63,701 bases of DNA. Origin: Paracoccus sp. MKU1 (GTDB lineage: Bacteria; Pseudomonadota; Alphaproteobacteria; Rhodobacterales; Rhodobacteraceae). Both the position numbers and the translations under genes were made by a program. This document shows positions 10,190 through 18,746 of this stretch, piece by piece. The stretch lies in assembly GCF_001447385.1 (NCBI RefSeq), contig NZ_LLWQ01000099.1, positions 1 through 63,701 of the forward strand, given 5' to 3'. How positions within the stretch are numbered: the first letter of the stretch is position 1; the number at the start of each line of letters is the position of its first letter. The notes under the pieces were generated by a model. That model did no database searches. It saw nothing but the letters and a program-made list of their open reading frames with translations, and was not told where the DNA came from.

Positions 10190-11394
10190 CACGCGGCCTG
10201 CGCGCTTTTCAACAGCGCCTTGAGGTTGACCGCCGGATCGGCCAGCAGCGCCGGATCGGGGCGGGCGCCGGCGGCGATCAGCATCTCGGCCAGCTTGATG
10301 TCCCGGGCGGTGCCGTTGCCCGCGCCCAGCCCGGCCGCGGCGACGAGCCGGCCGGCGTCGAGATAGAAGGCCAGCTCTCCGCCCGGCAGCGGGCGCAGAA
10401 TCGCCTGATGTTCGGGGCGGGGAAGCCCGGCGACCTGCAAGCCCAGATCGTATTGGTCCGACCAGAACCAGGGCAGCGCGGCAAAGGGCTCGGCCGCGCC
10501 CATCATGTTGCGCGCGGCGGTCTCGGCCTGGGCGCGGGCGTTGCGCCAGCTTTCCTGGCGCAGATGGCCGCCACCCGGTTCGGCCACCGCCGCGCAATCC
10601 CCCGCTGCAAGGATGCCCGGCGCGCTGCTGCGCAGCTGCGCATCGGTCAGGATGCCATTGCCGGTGGCCAGCCCGGCCGCCTCGGCCAGCGCCGTCTCGG
10701 GCAGGACGCCGATGGCCGAGACCACCAGGTCGGCGGCGATGAGGCCGCCGCCGGACAGCGCCACCCCCGCGGCTTCGATGCCGGCGACAGTCTGGCCGAG
10801 ATGGAAGCGCACGCCCTCGGCCACATGGCGGTCGTGCAGGCGGCGGGCGAAATGCGCGGGCACGGCGCGACCCAAGGGTGCCGGGGCGGATTCGATGACA
10901 TGCACCCGCGCGCCCTTGCCGATCAGCACGGCGGCAAGCTCCATCCCGATCAGCCCGGCGCCGATGATGGCGACGGGCCGGCCCGGCGCGATGCGCGAAA
11001 AGATCGCCTCGGCATCGGCATGGCTGCGGAAATCCAGCGCCCGCTCGGCGCCCGGACAGGCCAATCGCCGGGGCCTTGCGCCGGTTGCGAGCAGCAGCCG
11101 GTGATAGCGCAGCACCTCGCCATTGCTCAGCGACACGGTCTCGGCCGCGGCGTCCAGCGCCGCGGCGGCGGTGCCGGACAGATAGCGGATGCCCGCGCCC
11201 GCCAGCGCCTCGGGCGCGCAGATCGCCTTGCGCTGCACCGACCCGCCCTCGGGTTTCGAGAGCGGCGGGCGCTCATAGGGCAGGCCCGGCTCGGCGCCGA
11301 CCAGGGTGACCGGGCCGGTCCAGCCCGCCTCGCGCAGGGCGAAGGCCGCGCGCGTGCCGCATTCGCCGGCGCCGATGATGACCATGCCGTCCAT
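10189..11394 (-). CDS. mocF: Ferredoxin reductase, MocF-like
   Basis: This 401-residue FAD/NAD-dependent reductase is of the Rieske-oxygenase type. The N-terminal FAD motif is IIGAGECGTRAAFALR, the family segment LPYERPPLSK follows near residue 40, the NAD motif AIIGAGLIGMELAAVL lies near 147, and ILAAGDCA near 280 is the second FAD contact. It would pass electrons from NAD(P)H to the Rieske ferredoxin encoded at 12474-12785, which then serves the di-iron hydroxylase at 12782-13816. This matches the MocDEF arrangement of rhizopine demethylation. It overlaps the downstream MocC-like gene by ATGA, so the two are co-translated. Confidence 0.8.
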   Translation of the reverse strand: MDGMVIIGAGECGTRAAFALREAGWTGPVTLVGAEPGLPYERPPLSKPEGGSVQRKAICAPEALAGAGIRYLSGTAAAALDAAAETVSLSNGEVLRYHRLLLATGARPRRLACPGAERALDFRSHADAEAIFSRIAPGRPVAIIGAGLIGMELAAVLIGKGARVHVIESAPAPLGRAVPAHFARRLHDRHVAEGVRFHLGQTVAGIEAAGVALSGGGLIAADLVVSAIGVLPETALAEAAGLATGNGILTDAQLRSSAPGILAAGDCAAVAEPGGGHLRQESWRNARAQAETAARNMMGAAEPFAALPWFWSDQYDLGLQVAGLPRPEHQAILRPLPGGELAFYLDAGRLVAAAGLGAGNGTARDIKLAEMLIAAGARPDPALLADPAVNLKALLKSAQAA

Positions 11395-11454
11395 CTTGCT
11401 CTCCGCTTGGATAAAAGGGCCGGCGCGGAGAGGAGGCCGCGCCGGCAGGGGAGG

Positions 11455-12399
11455 TCAGTTGCGGCCCGCGAAAGAGGCCATGTTCTGCGGGGTGACCAGC
11501 TCGAAGGGCACCATGACCCGCTGCTCCACCGTCTCGCCGCGGGCCAGCGCCAGCGCGGCATCAAGCGCGCTGGCGGCCTGGCCGGCGGCGTTCTGGAACA
11601 CGGTCACGTCCAGTTCGCCCGCCTGCATGGCGGCCAGCCCGTCCTGGGTAGCGTCGATCCCGGCCACGACCACATCCTCCATCGGAGTACCCGCCGCCTT
11701 CAGCGCCTGGATGGCTCCGATCGCCATCTCGTCGTTATTGGCGAAGATCGCGTCGATCGGCCGGCCCGAGGTGATCCAGTTGGTGGTCAGGTCCATGGCA
11801 TTGGTGCGCTGCCATGCCGCCGGCTGCTCGTCGGCGATGGTCACGCCCTTGCACGCGCCCGCCACCAGCGCCTCGCGCACCGAGGCCGAGCGTTCCCGGG
11901 CCGCCTCATGCGCCAGGTCGCCCATCAGGATATAGGCCTGCGCATCGGCCTCTTTGCCCCTGCCCTTCAGCAGTTCGCAGGCGGCCTCGGCCCCCAGCTT
12001 GCCCGATTCCGCCTCGCGCGAGCCGACATAGGCCTCGGACGGCGGCAGGCTGGCGATATTCGCGGGTTCCAGGTTCAGATAGACCAGCGGGATGCCCGCC
12101 TGGTCCGCTGCCGCGGTGATGCCGGGCGCGGCCGAGGTGTCGGCCAGCGTCACGATGATGGCATCCACGCCCGAGGCGATGAAGTTGTTGACCTGGTTCA
12201 GCTGCTTGGCGACGTCGGTCTGCGCATCCTCGATTTGCAGGGCGACGCCCTCCAGCTCTGCGGCGCGCTTTTGCAGGCCCTCGCGCAGCAGCGTCTGGAA
12301 ATTGTTGTCGAAGCTTTGCATCGAGACGCCGATGGTTTCCGCCTGCGCGGCAGTCGTCGTCAACGCGGCGACCGAAGCCGCGACCAGAATCCGTTTCAT
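11455..12399 (-). CDS. mocB: Rhizopine/sugar ABC periplasmic binding protein, MocB-like
   Basis: The 314-residue protein is a periplasmic binding protein of the ribose/inositol (type I) fold. A signal peptide (MKRILVAASVAALTTTAAQA) is followed by TIGVSMQSFDNNFQTLLREG, then VAKQLNQVNNFIASGVDAIIV and the hinge-facing DAIFANNDEMAIGAIQAL, all family landmarks. The start at 12399 has GGAGGA upstream; a longer frame to 12597 lacks a signal sequence. In rhizobia MocB is the rhizopine-binding protein of this cluster. No ATPase or permease of the sugar-type ABC system is present in the window, so uptake must use components encoded elsewhere. Confidence 0.75.
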   Translation of the reverse strand: MKRILVAASVAALTTTAAQAETIGVSMQSFDNNFQTLLREGLQKRAAELEGVALQIEDAQTDVAKQLNQVNNFIASGVDAIIVTLADTSAAPGITAAADQAGIPLVYLNLEPANIASLPPSEAYVGSREAESGKLGAEAACELLKGRGKEADAQAYILMGDLAHEAARERSASVREALVAGACKGVTIADEQPAAWQRTNAMDLTTNWITSGRPIDAIFANNDEMAIGAIQALKAAGTPMEDVVVAGIDATQDGLAAMQAGELDVTVFQNAAGQAASALDAALALARGETVEQRVMVPFELVTPQNMASFAGRN

Positions 12400-12473
12400 T
12401 CTTCCTCCCTCGGGTGCCCGGCACCCTTTTTGCGTTCCTCGGCCCCTGCGGGCCCCTGGTGCGTGCGCGGCCC

Positions 12474-12785
12474 CTACAGGGCCACGCGAACCTCGCCATC
12501 CACCACCTCGACCGGATAGGTGCGCAGGTTCTCGCAGGCCGGCAGGCGCAGCGCCTCGCCGGTGCGGTAGTCGAAGGCGCCCGAATGCTTGGGGCATTCC
12601 ACCTCGAAATCCATCACCAGCCCGTCGGCGAGGTGGATCGCTTCATGCGTGCACAGGCCGGCGGTGCACCAGACGCTGTCGTCGGGGGCGCGGTAGATGG
12701 CATAGGTGCGGCTGCCGTGGTCGAAGCGGATGGCGCCCTCCTGCTCGATGTCGTCGAGCTTGCAGGCGGTGATCCAGTCGGTCAT
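12474..12785 (-). CDS. mocE: MocE-family Rieske ferredoxin
   Basis: This 103-residue Rieske [2Fe-2S] ferredoxin has ligands C45-T-H47 and C64-P-K-H67. The start MTDWITACKLDDI, the AIYRAPDD stretch and the end LRTYPVEVVDGEV closely resemble the MocE family recalled from rhizopine catabolism. It carries electrons from the reductase at 10189-11394 to a hydroxylase. Its ATG overlaps the stop of the upstream MocD-like gene (ATGA), which supports the start at 12785 over the longer open frame. There is a 74-bp gap to the MocB-like gene. Confidence 0.85.
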   Translation of the reverse strand: MTDWITACKLDDIEQEGAIRFDHGSRTYAIYRAPDDSVWCTAGLCTHEAIHLADGLVMDFEVECPKHSGAFDYRTGEALRLPACENLRTYPVEVVDGEVRVAL

Positions 12786-13816
12786 TCGGTGGCTCCCTTG
12801 GTGTCCATGTGGGCCTTGCGGGCCGCGAGTTTTTCCTTGCGCTTGCGATAGCGTTCCTGCATCCGCGCCTCGCCCTCGGGGGAGCCGTCGTGCCAGGTGC
12901 CGAACCACTTGTCCAAGGGGATCAGGGCGTCGCCGTAATTCACCTCGAAATACTTGTGGTGCAGGTAATGCGCATAGGCATGGCTATCGACCAGCCGCTC
13001 CTCGCCCAGCTCGATCTTGTCGAAGCCGACATGGCCGGGGATGGCGCCGAAGCCGGCATAATGCAGCTGATAGAGCATCAGGACCGGGTTCGAGGGCAGG
13101 ATCAGGTGATAGAAGGCGGTGCCGAAATACAGCAGATGCTCGACCGGATGCATCGACAGCGACGACCAGGGCGAGGGATTCACCGAGTTGTGGTGCACCG
13201 AATGCACCCATCTGTAGAGCAGCGGCGTATGGATCAGCCGGTGGATGCAGAAGAAGTGGAATTCGTGGATGATCGGCACCACCAGCGCCACCAGCGCCAG
13301 CGTCCAGGGGTTCTCGGCGAAGCCCAGCCAGGGCGCGTAGCCATTGGCATAGGCCCAGAGCATCACCACCTCGACCCCGGTCCAGATCGTCACCCCGGAC
13401 AGGAAGGTGCGCAGGATGTTGTCGATGTTCTGGCTTTCGAACCAGAAGGCCTTGCTGCGCTGCTCGGAGGGGAACTTGCCGTTGTACTTGAAGCGGTTCT
13501 CCTGCCGGCGCAGCACGTAGAGATGCAGCTCGAAGGCGCCGTAGAACAGCAGCACGCAGAACGCGTTCACCGCATAAAGCCAAGCGACCCAGCCCAGGCC
13601 GATGCTCTGCATGGTCTCGACCGGCGGGATCACCCAGGCCCAATAGGCCACGGCCGAGGCGGCGAAGATCAGGTTCCAGGGCAGGAAATAATGCGGCAGC
13701 CAGTGCAGGATGGCCCTGAGCCGCGGCGGAAAGGCGAACAGCGGCGCGGTCTCGATGGGCCGGTCCGGCGCCCAGTCGCCGCGCTTGTTGCGCTTGCCGA
13801 ATTGCAGATCGTCCAT
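12782..13816 (-). CDS. mocD: MocD-like membrane di-iron hydroxylase (sterol desaturase superfamily)
   Basis: The 344-residue membrane protein has several hydrophobic helices (about 42-66, 72-95, 140-160, 170-188) and the histidine clusters of membrane di-iron hydroxylases: HEFHFFCIHRLIH (184-196), HSVHH (205-209), HPVEH (223-227) and HAYAHYLHH (279-287). The fold is that of the fatty acid hydroxylase/sterol desaturase family. With MocE and MocF it would form the oxygenase that removes the O-methyl group of rhizopine (3-O-methyl-scyllo-inosamine), as established for rhizobial MocDEF. Here it is first in the operon, and MocE overlaps its stop. A lipid hydroxylase role is the alternative. Confidence 0.75.
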   Translation of the reverse strand: MDDLQFGKRNKRGDWAPDRPIETAPLFAFPPRLRAILHWLPHYFLPWNLIFAASAVAYWAWVIPPVETMQSIGLGWVAWLYAVNAFCVLLFYGAFELHLYVLRRQENRFKYNGKFPSEQRSKAFWFESQNIDNILRTFLSGVTIWTGVEVVMLWAYANGYAPWLGFAENPWTLALVALVVPIIHEFHFFCIHRLIHTPLLYRWVHSVHHNSVNPSPWSSLSMHPVEHLLYFGTAFYHLILPSNPVLMLYQLHYAGFGAIPGHVGFDKIELGEERLVDSHAYAHYLHHKYFEVNYGDALIPLDKWFGTWHDGSPEGEARMQERYRKRKEKLAARKAHMDTKGATE

Positions 13817-13930
13817 GACGCTCTCCTAAGCGATGGGTGGCGTGACGGAGGGCGCCGCGCGCCATGGCCTGCCGGCCCCTCCTCCTGCGGCAAGATGTAG
13901 CAGGGCGGCCGGCGGAAGCCGAAAGCTTCC

Positions 13931-13950
13931 TTGATCGGATCAGATCAAAG
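13931..13950. terminator. Possible hairpin between LacI gene and mocD
   Basis: TTGATC..GATCAA (13931-13948) forms a 6-bp stem around GGATCA just at the stop of the LacI gene on the minus strand. There is no clear U-tract, so this could be a regulator site for mocD instead of a terminator. Confidence 0.3.
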
Positions 13951-14946
13951 GCTCTCGGCGGTGACGGTGACGAAGCGGATGGGGCTCTGGTCGGGCTCGA
14001 TCTCGGTCAGGCCGATGCGGCGCAGGATCAGGTCCAGCGCGCGGCGGGCCTGCGCCTCGGGCGCCTGGTCCAGCACGACGTCCATGATGCCGTCGCGCAG
14101 CGCCCGGCCGGTGTAGTCGGTCAGCTCGTGCCCGACGAAGAACAGCGCGCGCCCGCGCGGATGCCGGCGCAGCACCTCGATCAGCGCCGCATTGGCGCCG
14201 CCGGCATTGTAAAGGCCAGCGAGATCGGCATGCCGGTTCAGCGCCGCGAACAGCAGGTCGGCATGGCGGCTTTCCTCGTCCCGGCCGAAGCCGACCCAGT
14301 CGAAGGACAGGCGGCCGGGATGTTCGGCGAAATAATCCGAGAAGCCGCGGATGCGGTCGCGATGCACGCGATAGATCGGATGGCAGATCGCCATCACCCG
14401 GCCGGCATGCGGGCTCATGCGGGCGATGAACATCGCCGCGCTACGTCCGGCGGCGTAATTGTCGATGCCGACGAACTCGCCCGCCCGGTCCGAGGCGCGG
14501 GTGACGACATGAACCACCGGCACGCCCTGGGCGGCGACGGCTTCGACCGCGGCGCGGATCAGCGGATGGTCGGGCACGGCCAGGATCAGCCCGGCACGTC
14601 GCATCCCCGCCGAGGCGATACGCGCAGCGATCTCGGCCGGATTCATTTCCTCGGTGAAGCTGCGATGGACGACGACCAGCGGGTCCAGCGTCGCGGCAAT
14701 CCGCTCGAAGGCGCGCGACAGCCGCCGGTAGAAGGTCGTCTCGGGGCGCACCATCAGCACCTCGATCCGCATCAACCCGCGATGCGTGTCGGGCAGCTTG
14801 CGCGGATAGTCGAGGGCACGGGCGGCCAGCACCACCTTCTCGACCGTCTCGGGCCGCACGCCGCCGCGCCCGTTCAGCACCCGCTCGACCGTGGCGGTGC
14901 CAACGCCGGCCAGCCGGGCGATGTCGTGAAAGGTCGGCTTGCTCAT
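13945..14946 (-). CDS. LacI-family transcriptional regulator
   Basis: This 333-residue LacI-family regulator has the N-terminal HTH PTFHDIARLAGVGTATVERVLNG, followed by the hinge and a type I periplasmic-binding-like effector domain (for example VGIDNYAAGRSAAMFIARM, LAGLYNAGGANAALIEVL). The start at 14946 leaves three residues before the HTH, as is usual; an upstream ATG at 14985 also reads in frame. It lies 128 bp ahead of the mocD-like gene on the same strand and is the obvious local regulator of the moc operon, probably sensing the cyclitol substrate. TGACAGGTTTACC just upstream of 14985 could be part of its operator. Confidence 0.85.
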   Translation of the reverse strand: MSKPTFHDIARLAGVGTATVERVLNGRGGVRPETVEKVVLAARALDYPRKLPDTHRGLMRIEVLMVRPETTFYRRLSRAFERIAATLDPLVVVHRSFTEEMNPAEIAARIASAGMRRAGLILAVPDHPLIRAAVEAVAAQGVPVVHVVTRASDRAGEFVGIDNYAAGRSAAMFIARMSPHAGRVMAICHPIYRVHRDRIRGFSDYFAEHPGRLSFDWVGFGRDEESRHADLLFAALNRHADLAGLYNAGGANAALIEVLRRHPRGRALFFVGHELTDYTGRALRDGIMDVVLDQAPEAQARRALDLILRRIGLTEIEPDQSPIRFVTVTAESL

Positions 14947-15141
14947 GCCTGTGGCCCTTGTCGCTTTGGCTGACAGGTTTACCATGCCGCAGCGCCGACC
15001 GTAATGCCGGCGCGCGCGCCGTCCCCCACCGGACCCGAACCTGCCGCCCGTCCGGTTCGGCGCCGCATGGCGGTTTGAGGCCGATGGGCGATGGATTTAC
15101 ATCGATCATGTGCCTATCCTGAGCCCCTCGAGGACAGGGCC

Positions 15142-15280
15142 ATGCAGATCGCCAAAGGGGAACGCGCTGGCGGTCCGCCTGCCCAGCAAGCCGGTACGCG
15201 AGATGGGGGCCGACGGTGGGCGACGAGATCGAGCTTGTTGAGCGGGCGGATCGGGGCCTTGCCATCCGCAGCAGAGCTTC
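15142..15280 (+). pseudogene. MazE/AbrB-type antitoxin, frameshifted
   Basis: Starting at ATG 15142 (GGACAGGG upstream), the pieces read MQIAK, then in a second frame GNALAVRLPSKPVREMGA, then in a third VGDEIELVERADRGLAIR. Joined, these give the standard MazE/AbrB swapped-hairpin antitoxin sequence. The Trp codon after MQIAK has lost about two bases and one base is gained before VGDEIEL. No protein can be made across both breaks. No PIN or MazF toxin frame follows; downstream sequence is unrelated. The protein family is clear from the three blocks and their order. Confidence 0.65.
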
Positions 15281-15302
15281 GGCGGCCCGAGATCGTGGTC
15301 GA

Positions 15303-15437
15303 TCAGCTCAATATCGACAAGGCCGCGCCGGCGCGCTGCTGCCGTCGCGGGCGCTCCAGATTGGTCATGACCTGCATCTGCGTCGGCGCGCGCCCATAGA
15401 CGGCGCTCTTGCGCCGCTCTGTGTCAGCTTCGCCCAT
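15303..15437 (-). pseudogene. Short fragment resembling a transposase OrfA N-terminus
   Basis: A 44-codon frame reads GRAPTQMQVMTNLERPRRQQ near its middle, which resembles the opening of IS66- or IS3-type OrfA proteins (…LTGxERRRRW…). It stops soon after. It overlaps nothing intact and abuts the broken antitoxin, so an insertion may have truncated that gene. The match is short and I am not sure of it. Confidence 0.2.
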
Positions 15438-15525
15438 GCCGCAGGGCCTCTGTCGCTGCACGCCGGTCCGTGCGATGGCGGCTTATGTAAGAAACCGCAT
15501 CGACCATCTTTCGGAAGGATGAACC

Positions 15526-16059
15526 ATGCCGACAATCGCCCCCGAGCATTCGCTTCTTCTGGTCATCGACTTTCAGGCACGTCTGATGCCTGCCATTCAT
15601 GACGCCGAAACCGCCCTTCGAAATGCCGGTCGGCTGCTGGAAGCAGCGCGGATGCTGGACGTTCCATGCCTGGTTACCGAGCAGAATCCGGAAGGTCTTG
15701 GACCGACGGTGGAACAATTGACCATCGGTGCTGCCCCCGTGGTCCATAAGCAATTCTTCGCGGCATGCGGCGAGGAGGGTTTCACGGATCGCATTCCTGC
15801 CAGTGCGCAGGTCATCGTCACCGGTTGCGAAGCGCATGTCTGCGTGCTGCAAACGGTGCTGGGGCTGCTGGATGCCGGCCGTCAGGTCCATGTGGTGCGC
15901 GATGCCATCGGCTCCCGAAAGCCGGAGAGCAAGGAGACCGCGCTCCGCCGGATGGAGAAGCATGGCGCCGAGATCGTCACCACCGAGATGGTGGTTTTCG
16001 AATGGCTGAAGACTGCGGAACATCCCCGGTTCCGTGAGGTGGCGGCTTTGATCCGCTAG
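15526..16059 (+). CDS. Isochorismatase-family cysteine hydrolase
   Basis: The 177-residue protein is an isochorismatase-like hydrolase. The catalytic triad of the family is visible: Asp15 in LLVIDFQ, Lys75 in VVHKQFF and Cys106 in VTGCEAHVCVLQT. The non-prolyl cis-peptide region precedes the Cys. Members hydrolyse amides such as nicotinamide or N-carbamoyl compounds, or are of unknown substrate; its length and motifs are closest to the YcaC/ISOC-like group. The start has GGAAGGATGAACC before ATG. It stands alone between the broken antitoxin and the convergent caspase-domain gene, so context gives no substrate. Confidence 0.85.
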   Translation: MPTIAPEHSLLLVIDFQARLMPAIHDAETALRNAGRLLEAARMLDVPCLVTEQNPEGLGPTVEQLTIGAAPVVHKQFFAACGEEGFTDRIPASAQVIVTGCEAHVCVLQTVLGLLDAGRQVHVVRDAIGSRKPESKETALRRMEKHGAEIVTTEMVVFEWLKTAEHPRFREVAALIR

Positions 16060-16182
16060 AAAACCTACCAAGGCGGCGGACAGGGCATCCCGCAAGCACA
16101 ACACCGCGCCCCCCTTGGCCCCGGAACGTCGCCTCGGCAGCGGCGCCAGCAGCCGCGTCGATGGCCGCCCGCCCGATCGGCG

Positions 16183-18480
16183 TCAGAACAGATCGACGCG
16201 AGGCGGGTTCTGCGCCCACCAGGCGCGGGCCGCCATCCGCAGACGCTCTTGCGCCCCCGCATCGACGGGCAAGGTTTCCAGACCGGCCCGGCTGGCCGCC
16301 CGGGCCAGTGCTTCGGTCGTGGCGGGACCGGCCCGCCCATCCACGACCACCGCTTCGCCCAGGTCGTTCAGGATCATCTGCGTGGCCCGGTCCAGATCGG
16401 CGGCGGCAATCCCGTCCAGCAGCTCCCGCGCCCGGCTGGCCGCATCGGGCGCCGGCAGATACAGCGCCTTGACGGCGCGCAGGGCGGCATCGGCGGGGCC
16501 CAAAGGCCGGGCATCGCCCTTGAGGATGATGCCGGCGGCGTTGGCGCCGCCCCAGCCGTCGCCCCGGGCCAGCCCCATGTCATACCAGCGCAAGGCCGCG
16601 CGCGGATCGGGCTTGCCCAACTGGCCGCGCATGATCATCCGCCCCAGATTCGAGGGTGCAAAGGGATGCCCGCCCTGGGCCGCGCGCTCGAACCAATCCC
16701 GGGCGGCGGCATGGTCCGGCTTCACGCCCTCGTGCCCGCGCAACGCCACCAGCCCCAGGTTGTTGTAGCCATAGATATCCTTGCGCTCGGCCGAGGCGCG
16801 CAAATAGGTCAGCCCGCGTTCCGGCCGGAACCAGCGGCTGTCGGGATCGAGGAAATAGGCGCCCAGCTCGTTCATGGAATAGGTGTGGCCAAGCTCGGCG
16901 GCGCGCTCCAGCAACTCGAACCCGCGCTGGCGATCGGCCTCCGCGGGTCCGTTGCGCAGCAGCCGCAGGCCGCGGCTGTGCATGGCAAAGGGATCGCCGG
17001 CGGCGATGGCCTCGTCCAGAAGCGCATTGCCCTGCGCCTCGTCCCGCGGGATGGGCACCGTATCGCGATTTATGCGCGGGCTGAGCAGCAGGATGGCGGC
17101 GGCGTGACCGGCGCGGATATGGCCAGCCGCGGCGGCGGCACGAAAGCTGTCATAGGCCGATTTCAGGTCGCCCGAAGCCTGTTGAGCACGGCCGAGCTGG
17201 TAAAGCAGCCGGGCAGTGCCGGGATTTTCCGCCACGGCCTGCCTGCAATCGGCCAGCGCGCGCCGGGGTTCGATCTCGTTTGGCAGGCGGTAAAGGCCCA
17301 CGCCCTGAAGGTCCAGCGCATCGCCTGCCTGAACATCGCAGGACAGGGCCGGCATCTCGACCGAGACGTTCAGGACGCGCGGCTCGGCCCCGCCGATGCG
17401 GAGGCTGAAGCGGTCGCGGAGGATGTGTTCGGTCTTGCCCGCCATCGGTGTTTCGGCCAGGTGCGGGCGATAGGTCGCGGCGCCACCGGCAAGATCGAGC
17501 TGTCCATGCTGCGGAGCCTCGATCACCGAAACCTCGTCCAGCGGGCCGCCGATCCGCCCGGCAAGCCTGTCGCCCAACGGCAGTTCGCGCGCGAAGGGTG
17601 CCGTCAGATCGACTGCAAGCCCCTGCACCGGCGTCACGCCGCGGTCGGGCTGGGAGCTGACCGGGCCTTGGGACGGTGGGGACGATCCGGGCCCGCCCTG
17701 CACCAGATAGAAAGGCTGCACCAGGGTCGAGCTTTCCCAGGGCACCTGCCGGCCGCTGGTAGATTGATAGACGCGCTGGCGCACCTCGGCCAGCATCGTC
17801 AGGATGTTCTCATTCGAATATTGTCCTGCCGTGGTCAGGATCGCCTGCGTATAGGGTCCGTTTCCACCCGCTTCGCCGTCAAAGGCCACCTGCCCGGGCG
17901 AGGTCGAAAAGGCGACCAGCGAATTGATCGGGGTGGAAAACACCTCGAATCCGGACTTGGTCTCGAACAGCGTCGCATCGAGATTCGCCGCCAGGCGCAG
18001 GTTCGGAAAAGGGTTTTCGCGGCAGGCATCGATCATCGCGACATGGCTTGAGCCGCGTGCCGAGAGCAGTTCGATCACCCGGTCCAGGGTGACGGACTGC
18101 ACCGGCAGGTCATAGATGCTTTCAAAGGCCACATCGGTCGGCAGCAGATAGTTCCGGCGCCCGATCTGGATGCCGTGGCCCGCATAGAAGAAGACCAGTT
18201 CCGAGCCTTCGGGAATGTTGAGCAGGGCGGTGCGCAGGAAGGTTTCGAAGCCCGGCCTGTCGAGGTCATGGGCCTCCTGCACCGTAAAGCCGAAACCGCG
18301 CAGCATGTCGGCGATGTCGCGGGCATCGCGCACGGCATTGTCCAGGGCCGGGATACGCTGGTAGTCCCCATTGCCGACGACCAGCGCGATACGGGCGCCT
18401 TCGGCCTCGGCCAGGGTCGTCAGGCCTAGCGACACGGCCGCCGCAAGCAGCAGGGACCTTGCTGGTCGCCCGGCGGACAT
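16183..18480 (-). CDS. Secreted caspase-domain protein with Sel1/TPR repeats
   Basis: This 765-residue protein has a signal peptide (about 1-26), a C14 caspase-like domain (about 28-255) and, after a linker and a beta-rich middle region, several Sel1-like repeats (about 440-680, for example GDPFAMHSRGLRLL, GHTYSMNELGAYF, GYNNLGLVALRG, HPFAPSNLGRMI). The catalytic dyad is His102 in YAGHGIQ and Cys153 in MIDACRENP. The fold and arrangement match bacterial exported metacaspase-like proteins, often called caspase family protein in alphaproteobacteria; substrates are unknown. It starts 2 bp after the Gly/Asp-rich lipoprotein gene on the same strand, so the two are probably one operon. It is intact. 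Confidence 0.85.
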   Translation of the reverse strand: MSAGRPARSLLLAAAVSLGLTTLAEAEGARIALVVGNGDYQRIPALDNAVRDARDIADMLRGFGFTVQEAHDLDRPGFETFLRTALLNIPEGSELVFFYAGHGIQIGRRNYLLPTDVAFESIYDLPVQSVTLDRVIELLSARGSSHVAMIDACRENPFPNLRLAANLDATLFETKSGFEVFSTPINSLVAFSTSPGQVAFDGEAGGNGPYTQAILTTAGQYSNENILTMLAEVRQRVYQSTSGRQVPWESSTLVQPFYLVQGGPGSSPPSQGPVSSQPDRGVTPVQGLAVDLTAPFARELPLGDRLAGRIGGPLDEVSVIEAPQHGQLDLAGGAATYRPHLAETPMAGKTEHILRDRFSLRIGGAEPRVLNVSVEMPALSCDVQAGDALDLQGVGLYRLPNEIEPRRALADCRQAVAENPGTARLLYQLGRAQQASGDLKSAYDSFRAAAAAGHIRAGHAAAILLLSPRINRDTVPIPRDEAQGNALLDEAIAAGDPFAMHSRGLRLLRNGPAEADRQRGFELLERAAELGHTYSMNELGAYFLDPDSRWFRPERGLTYLRASAERKDIYGYNNLGLVALRGHEGVKPDHAAARDWFERAAQGGHPFAPSNLGRMIMRGQLGKPDPRAALRWYDMGLARGDGWGGANAAGIILKGDARPLGPADAALRAVKALYLPAPDAASRARELLDGIAAADLDRATQMILNDLGEAVVVDGRAGPATTEALARAASRAGLETLPVDAGAQERLRMAARAWWAQNPPRVDLF

Positions 18481-18482
18481 CG

Positions 18483-18746
18483 CTAGCCCCAGCCTCCTCC
18501 ACCGTCATCGCCGCCATCATCGCCGCCCCCGTCGTCACCACCTCCGCCGTCGGAGCCGCCGCCGGAACCGGAGCCGCCTGTGCCGGAGCCATCGCCAGAG
18601 CGACCGCCCCCACCGCCGTCCGACCCCGTCGAGGAAATCGTCGGCTGCGCCTGCATGCTGGGTTCGGACGAGGAGAGGGTTTCCTCACAACCGGAAACAA
18701 GCGCGATTACTGCTGTCGAGAGAGTTAGGGCCAGAGGGATACGCAT
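18483..18746 (-). CDS. Gly/Asp-rich small lipoprotein
   Basis: An 87-residue protein starts with a lipoprotein signal and lipobox (IALVSGC, Cys near 20). A short Ser/Gln-rich part is followed by a tail made almost wholly of Gly, Asp and Ser (about 43-87, GGGGDDGGGDDGG type). The tail is low complexity and acidic and may bind cations or act as a flexible spacer. It is followed 2 bp later by the caspase-domain gene, suggesting the lipoprotein is an envelope partner or anchor for that protein; this is inference. No homologue is recognised. Confidence 0.65.
   Translation of the reverse strand: MRIPLALTLSTAVIALVSGCEETLSSSEPSMQAQPTISSTGSDGGGGGRSGDGSGTGGSGSGGGSDGGGGDDGGGDDGGDDGGGGWG

Noticed and set aside
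18543..18620. Repeat-like CCGCC/GCCGCC run as a possible tandem repeat element
   Set aside because: It is simply the coding sequence of the Gly/Asp/Ser tail of the lipoprotein.
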